Assembly: GCA_002077065.1 (NCBI GenBank)
Contig: NAJO01000051.1
Location: 215,081-279,080 of the forward strand
DNA length: 64,000 nucleotides
Direction: 5' to 3'
Origin: Cryoendolithus antarcticus
Taxonomy: Eukaryota; Ascomycota; Dothideomycetes; Cladosporiales; Cladosporiaceae
This document shows, one piece after another, positions 11,517-23,405 of this stretch; the first letter of the stretch is position 1, and every line of letters starts with the position of its first letter. The translations under genes were made by a program, and so were the position numbers. The notes beneath the pieces were generated by a model that saw only the letters and a program-made list of their open reading frames with translations, was not told the origin of the DNA and searched no databases.

Positions 11517-13344
11517 TCACGGCTTTGTGATTAGCCAGAGTAAAGCATGACAAGAGATCGCCAGCAGCGCATCCCAATTGATATACGAGAGCTCGTCCTG
11601 CAACCACTTCTCTGTCTGCACAAGCCACCTCAGTCCTGCCTCGTCTCTCGAGCGGCTATACCACCTCTTCAGCATACGTATTTGCAAACGGACAGAGATC
11701 CCGCGACTGATGGGACTCCCAGACATGCCTATCATCCCGTCGATGCCGTCGCGTGCCAGTGCTGCGCTCTCGTCTACGAGCGCCGTCAAGCATCGCGTTG
11801 GCTCGGTGGGTTTGTATTGGGTGGCTTTCAGGTCGAGGAGTGAGGAGCGGAGCTCGAGAAGGAGGAATTGATGGAATGAGGATGAGAGACGGGCTACGAA
11901 GGACGGGGCATTACAGACGGGCTTGCCGAAGACGTCGAGGTTGGGGCGGAGATCCTGGTCGGCATGGCTCGTTTCAACGACGTGCGTGGTCTCCACTGTC
12001 GTCTCTGTGGGATGCCATGCAAGTAGCGCAGTTTCCAAGTCCGTCAATCTGAGGGTGATCCTTGCGGCGGATGTTTGTGTGGTTGTGTCTGACGAGCGAG
12101 CAAGGTCTGCCTCTTGGAGTAAGGCCGGTAGCCACACAGCCAGTTGCACTAGGGCCTCCGGACCGTGAGATGGCGCTGTACGCTTGCATCAGTACGAAGG
12201 ACTCAGTGCAATGGGATGGCGGAATACCAGTGCCTGCATTAGGCTAGAATGTCGGACTTGGCGGAACAGGAAGCCCTCCAAGTGCTGCCCTCGCTGCTCG
12301 AATTCCGTGACGACAGTGTGTAGTGCCTGAACATGTGTGGTCCAGGCGTTCCCACCTTCGGCGACGATCCGGAAGGCCTCGCATAACAGCAAGTCGTTGA
12401 TCGGTGCTACCAGATCCGCAATGCGTGCAGACGGTCGCTCGATCTCCGAGCGGAGTTGTGATAGCGCGAGGAGATGTTTTCGGCGACCTTCCAGTCCCAT
12501 ACTCCGGTTTGCTGTGCTAGACCCGCAGAAGAGGTAATGGACAGCGTCGTTGCACACTTGCAAACAGTCGGTCTTTTCGACGATAAAATGCGAGAGAAAT
12601 CGATCCAGCACGAGGGACGTGCATGTACCATCCAGGAAGAACGATTCAACGCATTGTCTCGCAAAGGCGAGTCGTTGTAAGATAAGGGAAGGCAAAGGCG
12701 AAGCTGGGTGGAGCCAATTGGATGCATTGGTGCTTTTAGACGAATTGGTTGCGACAGCAGGAACATAGACTGAGCTCCGACCTCTAGCTCTATGCCGTGA
12801 GCCCCACACAGAAGGCTCAGAAGACTGCAGGACGGTACTTGAGGGGGTTGAAGAAGCTCTCTCCACTTCATGCTGCATGGCACTGTGTGCCGCGGTCTCT
12901 ATCGCAGCAGCTCTAAGCGAAATAACACTCTTACGTTCATTCGGTTTCACTCGTCGACGTTCACACCACGCATCATTGCTACTCTTGCTGGAATTAGTAA
13001 GCCTCTCCTGGTGGCCTACTTCGCAATCAGGATAGGGTTTCTTCCCAAGTATCTTGTGGGTCATGCCCACCCGTTTGTTGACCAAGACGTTGCCGCCTAC
13101 GGAAGTCGCGCATGGCAAGACTTCTGATGAGCTTAGCATCGCTAGTCGACAGGTCAGTCGAATTGCCGTGCACAGGCTTGGTGCCTGACCTCCCACGGCG
13201 ATGAAATGTAGTGCCATGGTCAGCTAGGTACGCCGACTCTGGTAGACTGTGATGGTGGTCTCGGTGACAATCGTTGCAAGGTACACTGCTGTTAGTGAAT
13301 AACTGAGCAGGAACACCCTTTTCTACCATATCTTTTGTAGCCAT
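11517..13344 (-). CDS. Fungal-specific transcription factor-like protein, 5' structure uncertain
   Basis: The central and C-terminal parts resemble fungal-specific transcription factors of the PF11951 (DUF3468) type. The region reading WTTHVQALHTVVTEFEQRG is the WxxHxxGL-like block, followed by helical segments to a stop at 11517. An intron at about 12156-12227 joins SLMQAL to ALVQLAVWLP. The N-terminus (about 13027-13217) contains SDAKLIRSLAMRDFRRRQR, the basic block common in this class. Frame changes between MALHFIAVGGQAP, that block and the main body cannot be explained by obvious introns, so the 5' end is either multi-exon or damaged. No Zn2Cys6 cluster is visible. Likely nuclear. Target genes are unknown. 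Its upstream neighbour across about 1 kb is the divergent alpha-glucuronidase gene. Confidence 0.5.
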
Positions 13345-14339
13345 AGCGCGGCTTGAAACCGGAAAGGGCGGTACAGTAAGACGTGAGGCTGATTCTCCGC
13401 TTAGTCCTTGCCGTCAGCGATAGCTGCTTTGAGACAGGTGTACGAGGAAACATTAAGCGAGAGTAGATGGTCGACGAAAAGTGACATAAGAGGAGATGGC
13501 CGCGTTCCAAGTTTCGCGTGACTTGCAGACAGCGTGTTTGAATACTCACGCTGCCCATACTCCAGTAACCCATGCGCCGTCATGGCACCACCAAGGGCAC
13601 TGGCCGAAGCCTGAGGTGTCGAGCTCTACTGCGTTTCGTCTTGCGTAGCATGGGTCGATACAAGCAAGGCAACCGACCCAAGTCGTTGCCTGCTGTTCAA
13701 AGATGAGGAGGGAAGTGTTGTTGAAAATCCCCGTGTGAGAGGCAGTCCTAAGGTCCTGGTTCCCAGCACATCCGGATGTTTCCAAGGCTCACCAGGTTGA
13801 TGTCCGTCCCAACATGGCGGGTCAAAGCTGCGGGAGCTTTTCGACAGCCGATCGGAGTAGGCTGAAGCGTGAGTCTGCACGCTCAAATGTCACAGATTGT
13901 CTTGCGAGGTCGTGGAGTTTGCTGTGAGCGGCGGCAGTGTTGACAGTGTCGACAGACTCGGGGCTCGGCGCCCGGTATCGTGCGAGAAAAGCTTAGCGAG
14001 AGAACTTGCATCTCTTCCACCAATCACTGACCAGCAACACTTTCAGCCGCGACGGTGAACCTGCGAGGTACTGCTCCCCGTGGGGCATCTCGAAGACGTG
14101 GAGCGATGCATACTGACGTCGGGCGGGCAAGAGGAGTAGGCTTTCGTATAGTATGCGGGACAAGATCTTGATAGCCATTGACTCTTCCACTGACCGGCAA
14201 AATGCACAGCTGGTGTGAGCCGTTGCCGACATGATCGGGGACTGTGAAAGATCCTATACTAGTAGGCCACCTGCTTGTGCGCGTGGAATCGGGTAAGCAT
14301 CATTCTCTATTCTGTTTGGGCTACTTGGGCTGTCGAACC
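13345..14339. other. Intergenic region between transcription factor and alpha-glucuronidase
   Basis: About 1 kb, probably the divergent promoter region. It has several 60-90 codon minus-strand frames, one cysteine-rich, but none with a recognisable family or good start. I cannot support a gene. Confidence 0.45.
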
Positions 14340-17003
14340 ATGTTGCTCTCCTTGCTACTACTGCCTCTGGGCTTGGTGGCTGCGGAGACTGGCATCGATG
14401 CATGGCTCCGATATGCGCCAATCCCGGAAGCGCACAAGTACGCCGGACAAATCCCAACTCAAGTCGTTGCTCTGAATTCATCGGAGCTCTCGCCAGTGCT
14501 TACAGGAGCCAAAGAGCTCGAGCAAGGCATCTCTAGCATCTTCGGGCAAAGCTGCAAAGTCAACCGCTGGCACGGCGGACGTCGTGGAGGTGCACATCGA
14601 CCTGCGTCCAGTATCGTGATCGGAACCGTGGCCGAATACAGCAGCTACGCCGCAAAGGACTCCAAAAAGTCGATCCCCAAGCTCGTGAATGACGGCTTCT
14701 ACCTAGATACTACGGGCCGCGAGGTCCTCATCTTGGGTAGTAATGAACGAGGAGCACTCTACGGCGCTTTTGAGTATTTGTCTTTGCTTGCGCAAGGCAA
14801 TGTAACGAAGATTGCTTACGCTTCCAACCCGGAAGTCCCGATCCGATGGATCAACCAGTGGGGTGTGTACAATGACGTTTGCGAATTATAAGGTGCAAAA
14901 CTGACAACAGGCAGATAATTTACGAGACGGTGGAACACATGGCAGTGTCGAACGAGGCTACGGCGGCAAATCACTGTTCTTCTGGAACGGCGAAGTCCGA
15001 CCAGACCTTACTCGCGCTGCCCAGTACGCGCGCTTGCTCGCATCCATCGGCATCAACGCCGTCGTGGTCAACAACGTCAATGCCAACGAGACCATTCTCA
15101 ACAGCACCAACCTCGACGGTATCGCTCGAATCGCAGACGTCTTCCGACCATATGGAGTCCAGCTTGGGCTATCGCTCTACTTTGCCTCGCCCAAAGCACT
15201 CGGAGCCCTTACCACTTTTGACCCTCTTGATCAAAGCGTGATCAAGTGGTGGACCAACATCACAGATGAGATCTACGAGCGTGTTCCTGACTTCGCAGGC
15301 TATCTCGTAAAGGCAAACTCGGAGGGCCAGCCAGGTCCACTGACTTACAATCGCACACTTGCGCAAGGTGCGAACTTGTTCGCCAAGGCTCTGCAACCGC
15401 ATGGAGGTGTATGTGTTTTCCGTGCTTTCGTGTACGACTCGACCACGATCAACGAGACCGTCTGGACCGATGATCGTGCGAATGCGGCGGTCGACTTCTT
15501 TGATGGACTCGACGATCAATTCATGGACAATGTGGTGGTTCAGATCAAATACGGGGTGGGTCTGGATCGGGCCTCAGCAGCGGATGGAACACATGACTAA
15601 CATGATTGCAGCCGATCGACTTTCAAGTCCGCGAGCCAGTATCACCCCTCTTCTCCCATCTTCGACAGACGGCGACTTCAGTCGAGCTCCAGATCACACC
15701 CGAGTATCTAGGTCAGAATGTGCATCTTGTCTACCTGGCGCCTCTGTGGAAGGAGATTTTAGACTTCGACTTGCGAGTCGACAGGGCGCCATCGACCGTC
15801 AAATCTATCGTCAACGGCACCCGCTTCAATAACCCACTTGGCGGCTTCGCTGGTGTAGCAGGAGCTGGAAATAACCAGACGTGGCTAGGCTCTCATCTCG
15901 CTATGAGCAATCTCTACGCCTACGGTAAGCTAGCCTGGAATGCTGACGCGGACTCTGTCGAGATGCTACAAGCATGGACGAAGTTGACTTTCAGCCACGA
16001 CCAGAAGGTCATTGACACAATCACGAGCATGTCCATGGCTTCATGGCCAGCATACGAGGGCTTCTCGGGCAATCTGGGCATACAGACTCTGACCAACATC
16101 CTGAACGGCCATTACGGACCCGACCCTCAGTCCCAAGAGAACAATCCTTACGGCCAATGGTACAGAGCCGACGCAACCACAATTGGCATGGACAGAACAG
16201 TCAACAACGGGACCGGCAACGCAGGCCAGTACCCTCCCGAAGTCGCCGCAGCCTACGAGTCTGTCGACACAACCCCAGAGAACCTCCTCCTCTGGTTCCA
16301 CCACTTGCCCTACACTCACGTTCTCAAGTCCGGCGAGACGATCATCCAGCACTTCTACAACGCACACTATAACGGCAGCGCGGTCAGCAACACGTTCCCC
16401 TCACAGTGGGAATCCTTGAAACCATACATCGACACGCAGCGCTACGAGGAGCAGCTTTTCCGCTTAGTCTATGCTGCAGGCCACTCCCTCGTCTGGCGCG
16501 ACAGCATCAACAACTACTTCTTCAACGTCTCCAGCATCGCTGACGAGCAACACCGTGTCCTGAACCACCCCTATCGCATCGAAGCCGAGTCCATGGAGCT
16601 GGAAGGCTACCATCCCTACCTTGTCCATCCCTTCCACGCCGCTTCAGGAACCTACGCCATCGTGACAGACACCAACACCACCCAAGGCACCGCTACCGCT
16701 CTTGTCCCCTTCCCGGCAGGCAAATACGACGTAGCAGTGAACTACTACGACCAAGTCATCGGCAACGCAACTTGGGAGTTGTACCTTGATGATGCACTCG
16801 TGGGAGAGTGGAAGGGCGACTTCGAGTATAGTGTGGGAAGTGCACGGGTGTTCTATATTGACGGGCAGTCGGCTATTAGGAAGACGTTCAAGGGCGTGGA
16901 TGTGAAGGCGAATGCGACCGTGAAAATTGTGGGGAGAGGAGATGGGATGGAACCCGCGCCGGTGGACTACATTTCGTTCCTGCCGCAAGGCGTGGTGGAC
17001 TAG
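14340..17003 (+). CDS. aguA: Secreted alpha-glucuronidase, GH67
   Basis: Releases 4-O-methyl-glucuronic acid from the ends of glucuronoxylan oligosaccharides outside the cell. Three exons (14340-14862, 14915-15555, 15612-17003) encode 851 residues, normal for fungal GH67. The start MLLSLLLLPLGLVAAE is a signal peptide. Intron 1 joins RWINQW to DNLRDGGTHGS; intron 2 joins QIKYG to PIDFQVREP, with a GACTAAC branch. The catalytic regions are visible: NSEGQPGP (probable acid Glu, about 311), PIDFQVREP (Asp 391) and QITPEYLGQ (Glu 419). The 28-residue spacing of the last two matches the characterised Cellvibrio japonicus enzyme. Many NxS/T sites suggest N-glycosylation. An upstream in-frame extension exists, but only this Met gives a signal peptide. 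Confidence 0.94.
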
Positions 17004-17609
17004 CAAAGTTAACGACAGTGGGTTAGCACGATCGCAAATAGCGCAGCTGAGCTCAGATACATACGTTCAATGTTACCTTTCACGCCTCTTGCACTACACT
17101 GGAATATGTGTACGAGTTCCCAAATTAAGAGCTGCTCTTACGCAGCGTATGCTAATCGCAAATATAAGTGAGAGCAAACGACTACCCTCAATATTTATCT
17201 GGAAAGGCTTCCTCTCGAGCCGGTCGGAAACGTACGTACACCAACAGAGCATCCGGCCTGTGTGATAGTCCAGAGTATAGAGTAGCGAGCGTACGCTGTG
17301 CGAATTCCAGCAAGCGGTGTTGGAGATGTAGTGCTGCATGTTGAAGGGTGACACTCTACGTTTCCTATTAAGCATGCAACTGAACATGCCAGCACATCCA
17401 AATTCCATCCAGGCGTAAGGTCAGGTATCTCTCGAGTATCCCACGCTGAGCCCTGGCATCCTTCATCGCATCAAAGAGACTGCTACTCGCCGCATGCTCC
17501 GGGCAGCTGTTGAATCCCGCAGAGAAGTCGTAAAGTCGTAAAGTCGTAAAGTCATCCGGGCGCCTACGCTGATCGAGACGGGTGGGCCATGCAAAGCGCC
17601 AGCGTCAAT
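17004..17609. other. Intergenic gap after the alpha-glucuronidase
   Basis: About 600 bases with no supported gene. A short tandem repeat lies at 17530-17553. Confidence 0.5.
17530..17553. repeat. Three copies of the 8-mer GTAAAGTC
   Basis: Perfect head-to-tail triplication, preceded by a partial unit. A small microsatellite in intergenic DNA just downstream of BTB copy 1. Confidence 0.9.
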
Positions 17610-18629
17610 TCAATATGGCGTCCACAAGTCGAAATTCTCGGCCCGCGGGAGACGCACACTACCGGGCCCTGTAATCCTGTTCGGATCCCACTCCTCCAGC
17701 TTCTTCGCGAGTGCCCCACAGCACGGGCAGCCCGTTGGCGTGCCATTGGGCACTTGGTACTTTTGGAAGGAGCACGACTCGTGCATCGTGAACGTAGTCC
17801 CACAACCGCCGCCGCAGCGCCAAGTGTGTCCTGCGAGGAACATCTGAGCGACCGTGAAGCCGAAGCTAGAGCCGCCTGCGTGGTGGACAGCCTGGTTGTC
17901 TTCGGTGGGCTGCACGATTTCAAGGAAGTGCTTGGCCATGATGTCGTTGACCACTTTGATGAATGAGTCTCGTTGAGTATCGATTGTGTTGACTTGGTAG
18001 ACCCAGTCGGCGAAGCATGGCTTGTTCCAATTGGCCTCGGCGAAGGCGTGGAAGCGGCTGATGCTCATGTGATCGAGGGCAGCGATGTCGTACTTGTCGG
18101 CCAATACGCTCAAGTGGAGGTGGAACAAGGCATCCGGCTCGGCATCGACAGTTTCCTCTGAATAAGCCTTGACAATGTTCATTGGCTTGTAGTAGTCATC
18201 GATATATAGAAAAGTAATCATTGCGTGGAGTAATGCTGGATCGTGGGCACTGAGGTCGATGCGTCTGGTCCGCGCCTCCTGCACGAAGGTTCTTAGCACC
18301 GTAGCCGAAATCAGTGAAAATTCGTGAGTGTGATTACCTGGAACATACCAGTGCATGCCTTCATGAACTAGGTCGAATGCAGACAACACTCCTGTGTAGA
18401 AGCCACTCCCTCCCACAGCAGACGACCGTAAGGTCGCTGAAGTTGCCCGTTGCGAGTAAGCTGGATGCGGGTAAGCAGCTGTGCAGAATTGTGTGCCATG
18501 CGCCAGTACCCACGTTGCATTCGCGCTGGACTTCTTCGCCGCCATTGCGATTGGGGTGGCCATGCCTGCGTCGGGTTGGTGATAGGGGTGAGTACATCCT
18601 GGACTGGGATCAGTGACGATGTTGTTCAT
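17610..18629 (-). pseudogene. BTB/POZ zinc-ribbon protein, copy 1, frameshifted in the BTB domain
   Basis: Family member of the BTB array. Exon 1 probably reads MNNIVTD to KKSSANA, then an intron with a GTGGGT donor leads to LLATGNFSDLTVVC, the start of the BTB fold. The frame then reaches RSVVCIRPSS and a stop (about 18361), while the next conserved block FMKACTGMFQ lies in another frame, about 4 bases short against the family pattern CPQSxYFMKAC. A later intron joins TGMFQ to EARTRRIDLSAHDPALL, and the rest is intact to the stop at 17610: FLYIDDYYKP, LSVLADKYDIAALD, then a C-terminal cysteine cluster (CGGGC, then CPCCG). Everything except the single indel looks functional, so decay is recent or the base is wrong. 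Confidence 0.68.
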
Positions 18630-18905
18630 GGTCTCCTGTATGCGCAACGATGTATTGACTTATCTGTATACTGTAGGTGATCGTTGAGTTTCGAGGAAAG
18701 AGCAGCAGGAACTGCAGAAGTGCAAGTGCTGCAAATGTGCTGGCGGGCTGGAATAAGTCAGTGCGCTGGGGGCGTAAGTGAACACGCGCTTTTATGTCGA
18801 TCGGCTGGTACCAGTCCTGGAACATGAAGGTGACTGCGACAAGAAGTCACTGCGACAATCGCTTTGCTTACTGATACATACTCTTACACGCGCCTTCTGG
18901 AAATC

Positions 18906-20153
18906 CTAATTATCACTATCAGCATCTCCGTCCTCAGGTGATGCCGCTATGCAGTCTTCCACCATGCGTATGAGCGCCTCGATGTCTGGTCGGTCCGCCG
19001 GCTCGACTGTCAGACACCGTCGCACTATCTCTCGCACAGGCTCGCTGATTCCATCGTCCCGCTTCTGCCCATCCTCAGCATCGCTAAGCTTCTGCTTCCC
19101 TCGCTTCGCCTCTGCCGGACCTTCATCAGGAAATCGCCAATCCCCACCAAGTACACATAAGCTAAGCGAGCCACCTGTCTCTTCAGACCGTGCTTCAAAA
19201 GGCGATTTGCCGACGAGGCAAGCGTAGAGTGTGCAGCCAAGAGACCAAATATCGACTTTCGTGTCTATCGAAGAGCCTAGCTGGACGTCGAAGAGCTCGG
19301 GAGCGCGGTAGGGCATGGTGCTGTGCTCTGCTGCTTGGTCCTGGACTTGTAGTGCCATGGCTCGGCTTGTGATGGGTGTTGGACTGGGTTGGAGGGACCC
19401 AAGGTCCATTAGTATGGGTTGTCGGCCGTCGTCGGAGATCATGATGTTGCCTGGCTTGATGTCGCGGTGTGCGTACGCTCGGATCTGGCCTTCCTCTACT
19501 CCTGCTTGGGCAGCCATGACTTCTCCCTCCATCAAGGGTTCATTGTCCTCCTCATCCTCTCCGACATCAGCCCTCCTTCGTGCATGCTTCCTCCGCTCAT
19601 CATGCGCCGCCTCAGCCTTCTTTCTGCCTTCCCCCTCTCGCACCCGATACCGATGCATCCCCTTCAGTGCCCTACACACCCCAAGAAACAGACCCATCAG
19701 CCTCCGCTCTGGAAACCTGCTCCCGTTGACCAGATTCGCATTGATAGCATCCTGCAAGTTTCCCCTCCTGTAGTACGGCAGCAGCACATACACCGTCTTC
19801 CCGCCCTCCCCGCCCTCGTCCTTGACCTCCCACCCAACCCTCGCAATCACGCCCTCCATCCCCTCAAACAGCGCGTAAGCCTCCACTTCCCGCATTGCCA
19901 GCGCCACAGACTCTGCGCCGAACGGACATCGTATCTTCTTTAGCGCATAAAGTGTGGGAGAGTTGGCTGGTTGTACAAGGTAGACGTATGAGAAGCCGCC
20001 TTCGCCTAGGAGGCGGAGAATCTTGTAAGGTGTACCGTTGAGTTTGAGAGAAGGATTTGAGGGAAAGCAGTTTAGTGCTTGGCTGAGGGACCAGAGCGCA
20101 TCGAGGATGTAGGAGGAGAGGGTTGTGAGGGCTGAGGGCTGGGATTGTTGCAT
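18906..20153 (-). CDS. env7: Serine/threonine kinase of the Env7/STK16 (NAK) family
   Basis: Predicted 415-residue protein kinase related to yeast Env7 (vacuole membrane fusion) and human STK16. The chosen start MQQSQPSALTTLSS precedes the family N-terminus DALWSLSQALNCFPSNPS; the Cys there is a possible palmitoylation site, as in Env7 and STK16. Kinase motifs in order are GEGGFSYVYLV (glycine loop), YALKKI (ATP lysine), HRDIKPGNIMI (catalytic loop), MDLGS (DLG in place of DFG, normal in this family), MPYRAPELFD (APE) and DIWSLGCTLYA. An acidic-basic insert of about 60 residues separates the two lobes. Single exon. It interrupts the BTB array between copies 1 and 2, with no obvious functional link. 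Confidence 0.9.
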   Translation of the reverse strand: MQQSQPSALTTLSSYILDALWSLSQALNCFPSNPSLKLNGTPYKILRLLGEGGFSYVYLVQPANSPTLYALKKIRCPFGAESVALAMREVEAYALFEGMEGVIARVGWEVKDEGGEGGKTVYVLLPYYRRGNLQDAINANLVNGSRFPERRLMGLFLGVCRALKGMHRYRVREGEGRKKAEAAHDERRKHARRRADVGEDEEDNEPLMEGEVMAAQAGVEEGQIRAYAHRDIKPGNIMISDDGRQPILMDLGSLQPSPTPITSRAMALQVQDQAAEHSTMPYRAPELFDVQLGSSIDTKVDIWSLGCTLYACLVGKSPFEARSEETGGSLSLCVLGGDWRFPDEGPAEAKRGKQKLSDAEDGQKRDDGISEPVREIVRRCLTVEPADRPDIEALIRMVEDCIAASPEDGDADSDN

Positions 20154-20826
20154 GCTGAGCGATTGAGCGGGAAGATGGGCTAGTGATGCATTGAAGTCAA
20201 AGGGCAAGCGATTGATTGAAGGTGACACGGGGGCTTGAAGATGCTGTAAGAGGGCAAGTGCACGCCGAGCGCCATGGCTTGCTGGACATCTGAGGTCGCA
20301 TACGCGTCTCAGCACAGGCTATGATTGGGTCGGCAGCTGACGACGCTAACGCCGGGTAATCGCGATCCTCACCATAGCGATATGGCAGAGCACTCCGTTC
20401 GTTCTTTCTTTCGACCATTGTCCACTAGAAACACGATCACAGACACTCAGCCCAGCGTCACGGTATAAGCGCACTCCTCCGTACAGCGCCTTCCAGGATG
20501 GTGGCATTTCATTTTGTCGCAACCCCGGACCGACTGATCGAAGATCATTTGGCAATTCTAGTCGATCGCGACATCGTGTGCCACACCCTCAGCATCTTGC
20601 CTCTGGCTCTGCACGTGGACACGGCTATGGTCCGCTATCGCCAATCTTCCGTAGGGGGTTCGTTTACGTCTTTGTCTGGCATTTGAGCTCTGGAAACTTG
20701 CCCGTGCACGGGTAGCAGATAAGCAGACCCAGTGGCACCCCATCGGAGGAGGAGAAATACTGTGCCACTTTCGCTGTGTCCTGGGTAGTGTCAGCGTGTC
20801 CACGTTCCGATGCAATGAACCATCTA
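20154..20826. other. Gap between kinase start and BTB copy 2
   Basis: About 670 bases. It would hold the kinase promoter and the lost 3' part of BTB copy 2. No conserved BTB block is readable here. Confidence 0.45.
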
Positions 20827-21072
20827 CTAAGGGTATCTTACGCTGAAGCCTCCTGTACACGCTCTGCTGAAGAACTCCGATTGTATGCTGTCGATTGCCT
20901 GGTGCACAATTTCTTTCACAGCTGTCACATGTGAGATGATCGTCAAGTCTGACAACTCTTCAGTCTCGAGCAGGCTCATGCATCCGACAACTTTGAGCAC
21001 TCGACGATCCACGGACATCAGTCGAACGGACAGCCCCTCTGCCCCGCGCTTCAACTCACGCTCACGTGCCAC
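20827..21072 (-). pseudogene. BTB copy 2, N-terminal remnant only
   Basis: The frame reads CMSLLETEELSDLTIIS, then IVHQAIDSIQSEFFSRAC and TGGFS, which is the first half of the BTB domain in this array. A GTAAGA donor follows at about 20842, at the usual intron position of the family. Beyond it I cannot find the LADKY block, the CPEL block or the zinc ribbon. This is a truncated copy. Confidence 0.6.
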
Positions 21073-21863
21073 CTACCGCAAAGACGCAGCAAGAACCCTT
21101 CACCTCACAGCCAGCGAAACATCAAAACCCTTACCCGCTAGCCTGCGTGGGATGGGAAAGCACTCATCGACGGCCATCAGCTCGGCGGCTGGGACTAGCA
21201 CACATCGGAATTCCTTTATTACTGACATTGATGGTTTGCCCAAGCGATATTCATGGCAGGCTAATGGATCGAACTTGGGTTAAGAGGAGAATGCCCTTGG
21301 ACTTAATACGTGCGCGTGCGTCTTAATGTTGAGCCAATATAACCTCGATTTGAATTCCGGAGGGAGTGGTGGGAACGATGATCATATTACATTAGTTTGC
21401 TCGCGGTCACGTGGTGGTTTAACGAGGAGGAGTCGTGGCGTTCCGCGATCGTACGTTCGTTAGCATTATTGCGTTGCTCGTTCCGCTGCGCCTTACGTCG
21501 GACATGGTCGATCTGCTACTCCCTACCTATGCCCTTGACAGAAGCCGTCCTCCCAGTAAGCTTACTCTACTGAAAGTAAGCTCGCAGCACGAAGTAAGGC
21601 ACCCTTACTACAACGATATGACCAATGGACGACGATTATTTCCTATTGCAACAAGCTACGTAACAGAGTAGCGCAAGAGTTTCCCGACCGTGGATGTACG
21701 AATCGTTCCATCTCTACAACGATGTCGCATTGGACATGCCTCTTCATCCAGAGGCATCATTCGCGTGCACCGATCGCCCTTCCCAGAAAGTGCTAGCAAT
21801 GCATCCGTGCTAAGACCGATGGCCGTCGTCGCACAGATACTACCGCCTGCCCTCGCCTGTCAT
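21073..21863. other. Gap between BTB copies 2 and 3
   Basis: About 790 bases with only short unsupported frames. It could contain eroded BTB or transposon sequence; I recognise neither. Confidence 0.4.
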
Positions 21864-22906
21864 TCACGCATCAGGTTGAGGCATCGGCCAGAAGACCACC
21901 GGCCCACACCTCGGACACTTTGCCTCATTCGCATTAAGATCAGTCGACCACGCGAAAGTAATCCCACAACTCGCGATGCCGCAGCAAACCCGTGGCTCCC
22001 GACGTTCCAGCATGAACTCCTCTCCCCACGCCGTGCCATCTTCAACCGGCAGTGTTAACGTCTTCGCTCGCTAATGGCAGCCACGTCCGACTGATGCTGA
22101 CCAGGAGCGACGCATCGAGCTCAGGGCACTTGATCAAAGCTTCGCGGAAGTAGGCGTCGCTCTCTTTCGCCTCCTCAACACGATCACCCTCATCCTCCAC
22201 GTTGTCAAGAATCGGCTTCCGCAGTGCTTCTCGGCGCGGAGTCATCAGTCTTATGTCTCAACAGCGCGACTAATCTGTCTCTGATGGGGTTGAACAATTC
22301 CGTGCGGATCATAGAGTGCTGAGGCGTCTGCTCCTGGACAGCGACAAGCCAATTGCAGAAGTTTTTTTCGTAGCAGCGAGTGTCTGCAATGCTAAGGAAA
22401 GAGTAGGCAGCATCCTAGAAAAGGAAGGCGATGTCGTATTTGTCGGCCAGAATGTGCACTTTCAAATGGAATGGCGCATCTGCTGGCGAATTGTGACTGT
22501 CGGCTACGTCGCTGTAACATCATGATACATATAGTTGATCATGGCATCTAAGGCCGCCTCGTCTTCGCAGGACAACTCGAGCTGTCCGCTTCCTGCTTCC
22601 TGCGACTGGTCAGGTTCAAATCTTTCTGATACACGCGAGCATGGGACTACTGCTTACGCTATATTGGCCAGCACACGCGCTCCTGAAGTATGCCGATTGT
22701 GGACAAAGTATCGCCTTGTGTACCTTCCACTTGCGTTCTCCACAGATAACGGCGAAATCGGAGAACTCGCCAGTCTCTAGCAGGCTGCCGAACGCAGTGA
22801 CCGCGGGTCTCAACATCGGCGCTGCTGGTGATATCGCTTCAGGCGCCTTGACTATTGCAGTTACACGCTCTATCGTCTTCAAGTCAAGGCGTGGTGGCAA
22901 GGACAT
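21864..22906 (-). pseudogene. BTB copy 3, multiple frameshifts and a stop
   Basis: Exon 1 starts MSLPPRLDLKTIERV and has an intact BTB start: LLETGEFSDFAVICGERKW, VHKAILCPQSAYFRSAC. An intron (donor GTAAGC) leads to GQLELSCEDEAALDAMINYM. A frameshift at about 22515 separates this from DAPFHLKVHILADKYDIAF. A TAG stop at 22415-22417 follows, then FCNWLVAVQEQTPQHSMI in the same frame. Another shift leads to YFREALIKCPELDASLL, and a last one to the C-terminal zinc ribbon (CCGIASCGITFAW, then AKCPRCG) ending at 21864. At least three frameshifts and one nonsense codon: a clear pseudogene that still preserves the whole ancestral layout. Confidence 0.85.
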
Positions 22907-23405
22907 CGTGACAGCCGGATGACGAGGCGATATTGGAGCGAAATAGGTGAGCTAGCATGCGAAGCACGTCACCGCTCAGGTAGAAGAGATTCTGGGGCGC
23001 TTGCGTCGGTGCAGCTTGAGGGAGGCATGGCTTTCACATCTAGCACAAGGCAGGAGCGTCGTGGCTTCACAACTAAGGCCGCAAACAGAACACAGACAAT
23101 AAAGTCTCATTCTCACGTGCTGTCACGACCATCATCCAGGAGATACGCCGCATCTCGGCACTGATGGCTATAACATTACAACTTGAAAGTCTCATTGGTA
23201 CATTGAAGGCTCTAGTCTAAAGAGGGTCCGCCATACCTCGATATTCGCACTCCTGGCCATCGCCCGCATGGTATCTAACGTGAAGACCTCCGCCATGAAC
23301 ACTGCTTGGGGCTGGTATCTGAGCGTATGGATCACCTCTCCGCGGCTGCTAGCGTGCTATACCCTCGGCTGAGCTCGACTCTCCTTCCGGGGAGAGATCA
23401 ACAGC
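22907..23405. other. Gap between BTB copies 3 and 4
   Basis: About 500 bases. No supported gene or repeat. It should cover the end of copy 4, whose zinc ribbon I could not find. Confidence 0.4.

Noticed and set aside
13546..13785. Cysteine-rich 79-codon frame, possible small secreted protein
   Set aside because: No signal peptide and no supporting context; it fits chance open frame in an intergenic region.
21301..21700. Possible transposon relic between BTB copies 2 and 3
   Set aside because: I found no inverted repeats, reverse transcriptase, integrase or transposase motifs.
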